Shown in pieces: positions 1 to 5,758 of a stretch of DNA of 5,758 nt. Positions within the stretch are counted from its first letter, which is position 1; each line of letters begins with the position of its first letter. The translations under genes and the position numbers were made by a program. Origin of the DNA: Verrucomicrobiota bacterium (GTDB taxonomy: Bacteria; Verrucomicrobiota; Verrucomicrobiia; Chthoniobacterales; UBA10450); assembly GCA_003219945.1 (NCBI GenBank), contig QHQV01000183.1, positions 1 through 5,758 of the forward strand, in the 5' to 3' direction. The notes beneath the pieces were generated by a model. That model made no database searches and was not told the origin of the DNA. It was given only the letters and a program-made list of their open reading frames with translations.

Positions 1-1
1 C

Positions 2-58
2 TCAGATTATGAAGGCTGCGCGCGAAGAATAAAACGTGCACTGCGTCTGATTGAATGA
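2..58 (+). CDS. Possible 3' end of an upstream gene (partial, uncertain)
   Basis: The frame starting at base 2 is open from the window edge to a TGA at 56-58. It reads SDYEGCARRIKRALRLIE, a basic helical tail that could end an enzyme. Its stop shares ATGA with the miaA start at 55, the usual arrangement for translational coupling. Against it, the codons are AT-ending and include AGA and ATA, unlike the neighbours. A rival frame from base 3 reads QIMKAAREE and stops at 30-32, with more typical codons. Only one of the two can be real, and neither is long enough to name. A class I/II aminotransferase tail is a weak guess for the first. Confidence 0.35.
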   Translation, partial: SDYEGCARRIKRALRLIE

Positions 59-981
59 CGCGCGCATTCTTTATCGTCGGCCCAACTGCCACCGGAAAAT
101 CCGAAATCGCAGCCGATGTCGCGTGCGAAGTTGGTGCGGAGATTGTCAACGCCGACGCGTTTCAAATTTATCGTGGTCTCGATCTACTCGCGGCAAAACC
201 AGACGGTTCGACGCTCGAGAAAGCTCCGCATCACCTGATTGGCACCCTGTCGCTCACCAAAGAAATGAACGCGGAAAAATTCCGGCGCGCCGCAACTTGC
301 GCTATTGAAGGAATTAATTCGCGCGGCAAAGTCGCGATCGTGGTCGGCGGAAGCGGGCTCTATGTGAAAGCGCTTACCCACGGCTTGGATCCTCTTCCGA
401 AGGCTGATCCGAATCTGCGCGAAAAACTGAATGCGATGAGTCTGGATGAATTGCTCTCGCAACTTGGAAAACTTGATCCCAGAATGGCGCGCAAGGTCGA
501 TCTGAAAAATCGCCGGCGCGTGGTGCGGGCTCTGGAGATTTGTTTACTCACTGGGAAACGTGCTTCAGATGTTATAGCTGGAGTCGGTGACGCCGGCGGG
601 CCGGGATCACCGATCCCTGCTAAAGGCATTTTTGTGTTTCGCGACCGGGAGGAACTTTACGAACGAATCAATCAGCGAGTGGAAATGATGTTTGAGCGCG
701 GTGTAGTCGAGGAGGTACGCGCCGCGGGGACAACGAGTGCGACCGCGTCGCAGATGATCGGGTTGCGCGAAATTCGTGATTTGCTCGCTGGAAAAAAGTT
801 GCTCCCGCAGTGCATCGCGGAGATTCAGCAATCGACTCGCCGCTACGCCAAAAGGCAGTTGACCTGGTTTCGGCGGCAAACTAATTTTTTGCCGCTGAAC
901 CTGTCATTTCTTACTCACAATGAAGCTGTGAAATGGATCTCGCTCCGAATTCTATCGGAGGTCGAAACAAGCGATGATTGA
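55..981 (+). CDS. miaA: tRNA dimethylallyltransferase (tRNA A37 isopentenyltransferase) MiaA
   Basis: Cytosolic enzyme that transfers the dimethylallyl group of DMAPP to N6 of A37 in tRNAs reading codons that begin with U. This gives i6A, which stabilises codon-anticodon pairing. The 308 residues match the usual family length. Visible landmarks are the P-loop GPTATGKS (9-16), the Asp34 region NADAFQIYRG (family form usually DSxQVYRG), HHLIG (59-63), VVGGSGLY (96-103), NRRRVVRALEI (152-162), the QMIGLREI segment (233-240) and the tRNA-binding signature TRRYAKRQLTWFRRQ (261-275). All are in order with no frameshift. The Ser to Ala change in the Asp34 motif and LLAAKP for IGTAKP look like lineage variants. 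The ATG at 55 directly precedes the P-loop region. No good Shine-Dalgarno sequence is seen, so initiation may depend on coupling to an upstream gene. The 3' end overlaps hflX by 8 nt. The product uses DMAPP, which derives from the pathway of dxr in this same window. Confidence 0.97.
   Translation: MTRAFFIVGPTATGKSEIAADVACEVGAEIVNADAFQIYRGLDLLAAKPDGSTLEKAPHHLIGTLSLTKEMNAEKFRRAATCAIEGINSRGKVAIVVGGSGLYVKALTHGLDPLPKADPNLREKLNAMSLDELLSQLGKLDPRMARKVDLKNRRRVVRALEICLLTGKRASDVIAGVGDAGGPGSPIPAKGIFVFRDREELYERINQRVEMMFERGVVEEVRAAGTTSATASQMIGLREIRDLLAGKKLLPQCIAEIQQSTRRYAKRQLTWFRRQTNFLPLNLSFLTHNEAVKWISLRILSEVETSDD
957..961 (+). promoter_or_regulatory. Ribosome binding site for hflX, inside miaA
   Basis: GGAGG lies 12 nt before the ATG at 974, within the last codons of miaA. 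The spacer is slightly long but the core is a strong anti-16S match. It supports the 974 start and therefore the 8-nt overlap of the two genes. Confidence 0.6.
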
Positions 982-2245
982 AACGCGTCCGCAGAAAACA
1001 CAGGAGCGCGCGCTACTGATTGGCCTGGAAAAACAAGGCGTCTCCAAGTGGGATTTGCGCGATTCGCTCGATGAGTTGCGCGAGTTGGCGAACTCGGCAG
1101 GAGCCGAGGTCGTAGATACAGTCACGCAAAAATTGCAGAAACCGACCGCCCCGTACTACATCGGACGAGGCAAAGCGGAATCGATCAAGGAATCGTGTCA
1201 GGATCAACAAGTAACGTCGGTGATTTTTGATGATGAACTTTCGCCAGCGCAGGGGCGGAACCTGGAAAACTTATTCGCGCGCAAGGTCCTCGACCGAACG
1301 CAATTGATCCTGGATATTTTTGCGCAACGGGCGCGAAGTCGCGAAGGCCGATTGCAAATCGAGCTCGCACAGTTGCAATATCTCTTGCCGCGCCTCACCC
1401 GGATGTGGCATCACCTGTCGCGCCAGACCGGCGGGATCGGCACACGCGGCCCGGGTGAAACGCAATTGGAAGTCGACCGCCGGCGTGTGCAGGAACGAAT
1501 CGCGCGGCTCGAGCGCGAGCTGGAATCGGTGCGGAAAACGCGAGCCATTCAGCGAGAGGGACGAAAACGCCATCAATGGCCGGTCGCTGCAGTAGTCGGT
1601 TATACGAACGCGGGGAAATCGACTTTGCTGAATCTGCTTACGGGAGCGGACGTGGTAGCGGAGGACAAACTTTTTGCCACGCTGGACCCGACGACGCGAA
1701 GCTTTGTTTTGCCTAACAAGCAGCGGGTCCTGCTCACGGACACGGTCGGGTTCCTACGAAAGCTTCCGCACACGCTGATCGAATCGTTCAAGGCGACACT
1801 GGAAGAAGTCAGCGAAGCTGATTTGCTCATTCATATTGCTGATCTAAGTCACCCCCGCGTGGACGAGCAGATGGAAGCCGTCGATCGAGTGATCAAAGAA
1901 CTCAACGCTTACGGCAAGCAAACTTTGATCGTCTTCAACAAGATCGATAATCTGCCAAACCGCGAAGTCGTCGATTCGTACCTCAGGCGATTTCCCGGTA
2001 GCGTGGCGATTTCCGCGCGCACTGGAGAAGGAGTAAGCCACCTCGTGCAAGCTCTGGAAGGCGCACTCAGCTCATGGCGATTGCGCTCGCGGTTTCGGAT
2101 TCCCGCAAACGAAAGTGCGTTGATCGCGGAGATCCATCGGGTAGGTCACGTGCTCGAACTGCGATACGAAGCAAACGACGCTTTGATCGTCGCGCACGTT
2201 CCGCCTGATCTGGCACAAAAGCTCGAGCGATACGCGGAAGCGTAG
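974..2245 (+). CDS. hflX: GTPase HflX, ribosome-associated
   Basis: TRAFAC-class GTPase that binds the 50S subunit and, in studied bacteria, splits stalled or hibernating 70S ribosomes under heat or antibiotic stress. The 423 residues match the family. The N-terminal HflX domain (about 11-125) includes PYYIGRGKAESI (60-71) and the DRTQLILDIFAQRA region (107-120). It is followed by the linker with the GGIGTRGPGETQLE signature (153-166) and a charged coiled-coil helix (about 167-200). The G domain has G1 GYTNAGKST (209-217), the G2 segment ATLDPTTR (235-242), G3 DTVG (256-259), G4 NKID (322-325) and G5 SAR (347-349). A short C-terminal domain ends at 423. All nucleotide-binding motifs are intact. 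The gene overlaps the miaA end by 8 nt and has its own GGAGG, so the two are probably cotranscribed and coupled. A hairpin with a T tract sits at its stop codon. Confidence in the identity is very high; the ribosome-splitting role comes from family knowledge. Confidence 0.97.
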   Translation: MIETRPQKTQERALLIGLEKQGVSKWDLRDSLDELRELANSAGAEVVDTVTQKLQKPTAPYYIGRGKAESIKESCQDQQVTSVIFDDELSPAQGRNLENLFARKVLDRTQLILDIFAQRARSREGRLQIELAQLQYLLPRLTRMWHHLSRQTGGIGTRGPGETQLEVDRRRVQERIARLERELESVRKTRAIQREGRKRHQWPVAAVVGYTNAGKSTLLNLLTGADVVAEDKLFATLDPTTRSFVLPNKQRVLLTDTVGFLRKLPHTLIESFKATLEEVSEADLLIHIADLSHPRVDEQMEAVDRVIKELNAYGKQTLIVFNKIDNLPNREVVDSYLRRFPGSVAISARTGEGVSHLVQALEGALSSWRLRSRFRIPANESALIAEIHRVGHVLELRYEANDALIVAHVPPDLAQKLERYAEA

Positions 2246-2252
2246 GTTTTTT
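2231..2252 (+). terminator. Candidate intrinsic terminator overlapping the hflX stop codon
   Basis: TACGC (2231-2235) and GCGTA (2240-2244) form a perfect 5-bp stem closed by a GGAA loop, which is of the stable GNRA class. After GG come six Ts (2247-2252). The hflX TAG at 2243-2245 overlaps the 3' arm. The stem is short and the T tract begins 2 nt after it, so strength is uncertain. The position, at the end of the miaA-hflX block and facing a convergent gene, fits termination. Confidence 0.45.
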
Positions 2253-2414
2253 ATTGTGTAGCCAGCTCGCGAACCCTCGATTCGAGGTTTGGCGCGATCT
2301 GCGACCAACCTTCACGACTGTTTGGAGTCGCTGCAAAGTTCAGAGCCTCCGATAATCAATTTGACTCTTAGAGGTCGGGGAATTATCCGAATAGCCGCTG
2401 CCACGTCGTGTCGT

Positions 2415-3072
2415 TCATCTTAAAGCGCGTGCGATGCGTTTGTACCTCCGAACTACTGTGATGACGCAACCCGCGATTATCAGAGTGAAAGCAAGGCTCA
2501 TGATGCCAACGTCCAAAACATCCAAATGGAAGATCTGCCACGATCCCGGAACGACCACGGAATACAGGCAGGCAATGGTAATACCAGCATCCGATGTTGT
2601 TTGGCCATTGGCCCGCAAAACTCGTTAGGCAAGCCGGCGATTTTTCCCGCGGCGCGAACGTAAGCAGTGAAGATTGTCAAAATCGTTGCGATATAACCAA
2701 GCGCAACGTCTCCCCCCTCGCGTACCCTGCGCCGATGAACACCGCCGCATCCGAAACGCGATCGCGAACCTCGTTGTAAAGTTCGCCTACTTTCGAAGCA
2801 CGAGCTGACACGAGTGCGACCATCCCGTCCAGCATGTTTGCCGTTAGCCGCAATTGCGCACCAAGCGCGGCAATGAGCCAGAAGAGTCGATTGTATTCAA
2901 CAGAAGTCAGGCCAAGCGCCGGGCCCGCCGCGATACACGCGCACATCCGGCAATCGAAATTGCATTCGGCGACATTTCATGAAGCCAGCCACGTCGTCGC
3001 CGACTGTGCCCATTTGCGATTTCGCGTCGCAATGGGCCGACGATTGATTGCTTTCGCCGCTGATTCGTTCAT
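2415..3072 (-). pseudogene. Frameshifted CDP-alcohol phosphatidyltransferase family gene
   Basis: An intact relative would be a membrane enzyme transferring a phosphatidyl (or similar) group from a CDP-lipid to an alcohol. Read on the - strand, a protein of about 219 residues can be followed through four breaks. Piece 1 runs 3072 to 2980 (starts MNESAAKAINRRPIATRN, contains KWAQ and WLA) and then hits TGA at 2979-2977. Piece 2 is 2978-2943 (EMSPNAISIAG). Piece 3 runs from about 2943 to 2718 and carries the catalytic region NMLDGMVA plus GELYNEVRDRVSD. Piece 4 runs 2710 to about 2585 (GYIATILTIFTAYVR, then LPNEFCGPMAKQHRM). Piece 5 runs about 2582 to 2415 (hydrophobic, ending RRYKRIARALR and TGA). 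The piece 3/4 break lies at a run of six Gs (six Cs at 2712-2717 on the + strand); one more G would restore GYARGGDVALGYIA. The canonical motif DxxDGxxAR...GxxxDxxxD appears with Asn for the first and third Asp. The conserved protein sequence suggests recent decay or read/assembly error. The exact substrate is unknown. Confidence 0.8.
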
Positions 3073-3203
3073 CGCGGGCGCGATCCAAAGCAGGGCTGAT
3101 GAGGGATGACCAGATAACAACTCGCGAGAGGGTCGCGTATTCGTCGCTAACGGATGCGCTCCCCTCTTGCACACCGTGCCTTCCTTCGAGATGATGCAGA
3201 GCC

Positions 3204-4118
3204 ATGCCTGCAACGCTGGAACAAACTGGGCCGAACATAGTGACGCGGCGTTCCGTGTTCATTCTGCGATTCATTAGCACCGTCGCATTATGGACAGTCG
3301 CCTTGCTGATCATGTTCTCCGGTTACGAGATCCTGTTCTGGGTATTGATCAGCGTGTTCGGAATGATTGGGCTTTGGGAATTTTACGGGATGCTCGACCA
3401 CAAGCGCCTGCCGAATTTCAAGATCACCGGAATGATTTGTGGGGCAGTGATGCTCGCAGGAAGTTTTTATTATTTCTCCAAAATCGGACCGGCAGGCTCC
3501 TATGATTTCGAAGTCGCTGTCCTGCTGTTTTTTCTCCTGACGGTATTCGGACGACAAATGTTTGCACGGTTGCGGAATGACGAGCCCCTGCAGACGATGG
3601 CTTACACATTGTTCGGCCTGCTTTACGTGCTTTGGCTTTATAATTTCATCACGAAGATCGTTTATCTCACTCCGCGTTCGAGCAGCGGCCAACTAACCGG
3701 TCAGTTCTACGTGTTGTATTTGATCGCCGTCACCAAATTCTCAGACATGGGTGCGTATCTGACGGGCAGCGCGATTGGGCGGCACTTGATGGTGCCGCAC
3801 ATCAGCGCGAAGAAAACCTGGGAAGGTTTTTTCGGTGCGATTGTCTTCGCTTTGCTTTGCAGCCTGGCGCTTTACAAGATCATGCCGGGTCATTTGTCCG
3901 TGCTGAACTGGACGCATGCGACAGTGCTCGGTTTGCTTCTCGGCGTTGCCGCAGTCCTCGGCGATTTGGCCGAATCCATTATTAAGCGCAGCACCGATGT
4001 AAAAGACTCGGGCAATCTGCTCCCAGGAATCGGCGGCGCGCTCGATCTGCTGGACAGCCTGCTTTTCACCGCGCCGCTGTTGTTTTTCTACATGCGCCTC
4101 GTGATCCGCGTCGCATAA
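3204..4118 (+). CDS. cdsA: Phosphatidate cytidylyltransferase (CDP-diacylglycerol synthase) CdsA
   Basis: Integral inner-membrane enzyme that condenses phosphatidic acid with CTP to give CDP-diacylglycerol, the precursor of all major phospholipids. The 304 residues fit the family. Hydrophobic segments lie at roughly 17-38, 41-57, 72-91, 102-115, 130-147, 164-178, 207-225, 238-252 and 284-299. Conserved parts are KFSDMGAY (178-185), SAKKTWEG (201-208) and the C-terminal signature starting at GDLAESIIKR (253-262), followed by KDSG (267-270), LPGIGG (273-278) and LDLLDS (280-285). The usual signature has PGHGG and DR; here the His is Ile276 and the Arg is Leu282, while both Asp residues (281, 284) remain. 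I recall similar forms in the Planctomycetes-Verrucomicrobia group, so loss of function is not implied. The ATG at 3204 is the first start after an in-frame TGA at 3192-3194; no strong ribosome site is seen. dxr follows after 21 nt, and the broken phosphatidyltransferase diverges upstream. Confidence 0.95.
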   Translation: MPATLEQTGPNIVTRRSVFILRFISTVALWTVALLIMFSGYEILFWVLISVFGMIGLWEFYGMLDHKRLPNFKITGMICGAVMLAGSFYYFSKIGPAGSYDFEVAVLLFFLLTVFGRQMFARLRNDEPLQTMAYTLFGLLYVLWLYNFITKIVYLTPRSSSGQLTGQFYVLYLIAVTKFSDMGAYLTGSAIGRHLMVPHISAKKTWEGFFGAIVFALLCSLALYKIMPGHLSVLNWTHATVLGLLLGVAAVLGDLAESIIKRSTDVKDSGNLLPGIGGALDLLDSLLFTAPLLFFYMRLVIRVA

Positions 4119-4122
4119 CGAC

Positions 4123-4128
4123 GAGGAG
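4123..4128 (+). promoter_or_regulatory. Ribosome binding site for dxr
   Basis: GAGGAG lies 11 nt before the ATG at 4140, in the 21-nt gap after the cdsA stop. It supports the chosen dxr start and cotranscription with cdsA, since the gap leaves no room for a separate promoter. Confidence 0.65.
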
Positions 4129-4139
4129 CCATTTAACGA

Positions 4140-5303
4140 ATGAATCGTAAACGTGTCGTTATTCTGGGCGCGACTGGGTCCATCGGTGAGAGCGCTTTGA
4201 AAGTCGCGCGGGATATTCCCGAGCAGATGGAGATCGTCGGGCTCGCGGCGAAGAGCAATGCACGAAAGCTGGCTGCTGCTGCGAATGAAGTTCGGCCAGA
4301 ATTGGTCTGTCTGGTTGAGGAGACCCAGATCGATGTTCTTCGAGAAGCACTTGATTACGAGCCGCGGATTTTCTCCGGAGAAGCGGGTTTGCTCGAAATC
4401 GCCTGCCTGACAAATGCGGACATCGTGCTCGTCGCAATCGTCGGCACCGGCGGTTTGCGGCCGGCGCTGGCGGCGATTAAAGCGGGGAAGGATCTTGCCG
4501 TGGCGAGCAAGGAGATACTGGTCATGGCAGGCGAGATCGTCATGCGCGAAGCGCGCGACAAGAGCATACATGTTTTGCCGGTCGACTCTGAGCATAATGC
4601 GATCTTTCAGTGTCTCGAAGGCAAACAGCCGGCAGATGCCAGAAGGATCATTCTCACCGCGTCCGGCGGGCCTTTCCGCGAAACACCGCGATCAGATTTC
4701 GATTCAATCACGCCGGAGCAGGCATTAAAGCATCCGACCTGGAACATGGGACCGAAGATCACCGTGGATTCCGCGACGTTGTTCAATAAGGGCTTGGAGA
4801 TGATCGAGGCACACTGGCTTTTTGCCGTAGAGATGGACCGAGTTGAAATAGTCATTCATCCGCAAAGCATCGTCCATTCAATGGTCGAGTTCACGGACGG
4901 TTCCACGCTCGCGCAATTAAGTTATTCGAACATGTGCTTCCCGATTCAATACGCCGTGACGTGGCCGGATCGCGTCCCGAACTCGTTGCCGCCACTCGAT
5001 TTTTCTAAGCTGTCGAAGTTGGAATTTTCCACTCCGCGCTATGAGGACTTTCCGGCATTGAATCTGGCGCGCCGTGCGGGAGAGACCGGCGGTACATTGC
5101 CGGCGGTGATGAATGCCGCCAATGAAATCGCAGTGGCGGCGTTTTTAGATCGCAAAGTGCGGTTTACGGAAATCTGGCGGATCGTTGAACAAGTGATGAA
5201 CCAACACACGCCCGTTGCGAACGCCGATCTCGATGCAATATTGGGAGCCGATCAGTGGGCGCGAGCGCAAGCACAGGGATGCGTTGAATCGGTAAAAGGT
5301 TAA
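4140..5303 (+). CDS. dxr: 1-deoxy-D-xylulose 5-phosphate reductoisomerase Dxr (IspC)
   Basis: Cytosolic enzyme of the MEP isoprenoid pathway that rearranges and reduces DXP to 2-C-methyl-D-erythritol 4-phosphate using NADPH and a divalent metal. It is the target of fosmidomycin. The 387 residues are of normal length. The N-terminal NADPH-binding domain has LGATGSIGES (9-18) and AAKSNARKL (36-44). The catalytic domain has ASKEILVMAGE (122-132; Lys124), VDSEHNAIFQCLE (148-160; metal ligands Asp149 and Glu151), TASGGPFRE (173-181), HPTWNMGPKI (198-207), VDSATLFNKGLEMIE (209-223; Asn216, Lys217 and metal ligand Glu220) and IHPQSIVHSMVEF (239-251). The C-terminal helical domain includes GTLPAVMNAANE (318-329). 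All catalytic residues known from the E. coli enzyme appear present, offset by about 11 positions in the later motifs. A Shine-Dalgarno sequence supports the start. The gene follows cdsA by 21 nt and precedes rseP by 61 nt. Its pathway supplies DMAPP, which MiaA uses, and the undecaprenyl lipid carrier. Confidence 0.98.
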   Translation: MNRKRVVILGATGSIGESALKVARDIPEQMEIVGLAAKSNARKLAAAANEVRPELVCLVEETQIDVLREALDYEPRIFSGEAGLLEIACLTNADIVLVAIVGTGGLRPALAAIKAGKDLAVASKEILVMAGEIVMREARDKSIHVLPVDSEHNAIFQCLEGKQPADARRIILTASGGPFRETPRSDFDSITPEQALKHPTWNMGPKITVDSATLFNKGLEMIEAHWLFAVEMDRVEIVIHPQSIVHSMVEFTDGSTLAQLSYSNMCFPIQYAVTWPDRVPNSLPPLDFSKLSKLEFSTPRYEDFPALNLARRAGETGGTLPAVMNAANEIAVAAFLDRKVRFTEIWRIVEQVMNQHTPVANADLDAILGADQWARAQAQGCVESVKG

Positions 5304-5364
5304 AAGATTTACAACGGTAGACAGAATGACGTGTCCAAGGATTCACTGATCACCGGCTGACCAC

Positions 5365-5758
5365 ATGATTTTGCATATAGCTCGCGTCATCTTCATCCTG
5401 CTCGAGGTTCTCATCCTATTTAACTTGCTCATCGTGGTGCATGAGCTTGGGCATTTTCTCGCAGCGCGGTGGCGGGGTCTGTACATCGAGAAATTCGGCG
5501 TCTGGTTTGGCAAACCGCTCTGGAAGAAGACAATTAACGGCGTCCAATACTCCCTCGGGTCGCTGCCATTCGGAGGTTTTGTTGCGCTGCCGCAGCTTGC
5601 ACCGATGGACATCATTGAGGGCAAAGCCGACTTGGACCGGGCGAAGTTGCCGAAAATTTCTGCGCTCGACAAAGTCATTGTAGCCGTCGCCGGTCCGGTG
5701 TTCAGCTTGTTGCTAGCCTTGTTTTTTGCCGGAATCGTCTGGGCTGTTGGTCATCCAG
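5365..5758 (+). CDS. rseP: RseP-type site-2 intramembrane metalloprotease (5' part, runs off the window)
   Basis: Membrane zinc protease of the M50/S2P family. RseP homologues cleave membrane-bound anti-sigma factors and leftover signal peptides. About 131 residues are present before the window ends, with no stop. The first transmembrane segment (about 8-25) runs into the zinc-binding motif HELGH (26-30), with His26, Glu27 and His30 intact. Next come YSLGSLPFGGFVALPQL (63-79; the place of the usual Y-x-x-x-x-x-P-x-GGYV loop) and the conserved AGPVFSLLLAL segment (109-119) that begins the second membrane helix. The PDZ region and C-terminal LDG motif would lie beyond the edge. The ATG at 5365 follows an in-frame TGA at 5347-5349 with no other start between, which fixes it, although no clear ribosome site is seen. 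It lies 61 nt after dxr, in the common cdsA-dxr-rseP order. Whether it acts in a sigma-E-type pathway here is unknown. Confidence 0.94.
   Translation, partial: MILHIARVIFILLEVLILFNLLIVVHELGHFLAARWRGLYIEKFGVWFGKPLWKKTINGVQYSLGSLPFGGFVALPQLAPMDIIEGKADLDRAKLPKISALDKVIVAVAGPVFSLLLALFFAGIVWAVGHP

Noticed and set aside
2272..2289. Near-perfect inverted repeat AACCCTCGA / TTCGAGGTT after hflX
   Set aside because: It has one bulged base, almost no loop and no T tract. It could be chance or a minor protein site, and nothing else supports it.
2315..2330. Hairpin CGACT-GTTTGG-AGTCG downstream of hflX
   Set aside because: A five-base stem without a T tract on either strand is expected by chance in a stretch of this size.
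2351..2387. Inverted repeat GATAAT / ATTATC with a 25-nt loop, considered as a terminator for the - strand gene
   Set aside because: The arms are only 6 bp and AT-rich, the loop is long, and no T run follows on the - strand.
2361..2389. TTGACT followed 17 nt later by TATCCG as a + strand promoter
   Set aside because: The -10 element matches the consensus at only three positions, and it would drive transcription antisense into the pseudogene. This is too weak to call.
2434..2779. Two short + strand open frames (2434-2628 and 2594-2779) between hflX and cdsA
   Set aside because: The opposite strand carries the conserved phosphatidyltransferase pieces, and the + strand products show no motif or ribosome site.
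3167..3195. TTGCAC with GATGAT 17 nt later as a cdsA promoter
   Set aside because: There are only three and four matches to consensus, and the transcript would start almost at the ATG. A promoter is likely nearby, but this one is not supported.
2897..3313. A 138-codon open frame on the - strand across the cdsA start
   Set aside because: It has no recognisable motif, its composition is rich in Arg, Ser and Cys as in shadow frames, and it overlaps the cdsA start and the pseudogene. Only a short part of the region encodes recognisable protein, in other frames.
3741..4595. A 284-codon open frame on the - strand opposite cdsA and dxr
   Set aside because: It lies antisense to two clearly conserved genes, with a His/Arg/Gln-rich sequence and no family motifs. 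It is a shadow of the codon bias on the other strand.

Overview
The window carries ordinary bacterial housekeeping genes on the + strand in two blocks, separated by about 960 bases that contain no intact gene. Base composition is moderately GC-rich. The protein style suggests Verrucomicrobiota, perhaps a soil Chthoniobacterales-type lineage: MiaA has an NADAFQIYRG switch, CdsA has a PGIGG signature and RseP has a GGFVALPQL loop. This placement is inferred from remembered family variants and was not tested by search.

Block 1 (1-2245) begins with a few codons that may be the end of an upstream gene, followed by miaA (tRNA A37 dimethylallyltransferase) and hflX (ribosome-associated GTPase). miaA and hflX overlap by 8 nt. 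E. coli has a related order, but there hfq lies between the two genes. A short GNRA-loop hairpin followed by six Ts sits on the hflX stop codon and may end this transcript.

The middle (2246-3203) holds a decayed - strand gene, about 3072 to 2415, for a CDP-alcohol phosphatidyltransferase-family membrane enzyme. Its protein can be followed from end to end only by changing frame four times, so it is called a pseudogene, although sequencing or assembly error is possible. It converges on hflX and diverges from cdsA. The 169 nt on its 3' side and the 131 nt between it and cdsA show no further gene.

Block 2 (3204-5758) is cdsA, dxr and the start of rseP, all + strand and closely spaced. CdsA makes CDP-diacylglycerol for phospholipids, Dxr carries out the first committed step of the MEP isoprenoid pathway, and RseP is an intramembrane site-2 protease. 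This is the conserved bacterial cdsA-dxr-rseP envelope cluster. The genes that often precede it elsewhere (frr and uppS) are not visible, and the dead lipid gene lies in their place. The broken enzyme would probably have used the CDP-diacylglycerol made by CdsA, so the divergent pair may once have formed a small phospholipid module.

I see no CRISPR array, tRNA, rRNA, insertion sequence or clear novel system. The most notable item is the multiply frameshifted phosphatidyltransferase with its unusual catalytic motif.
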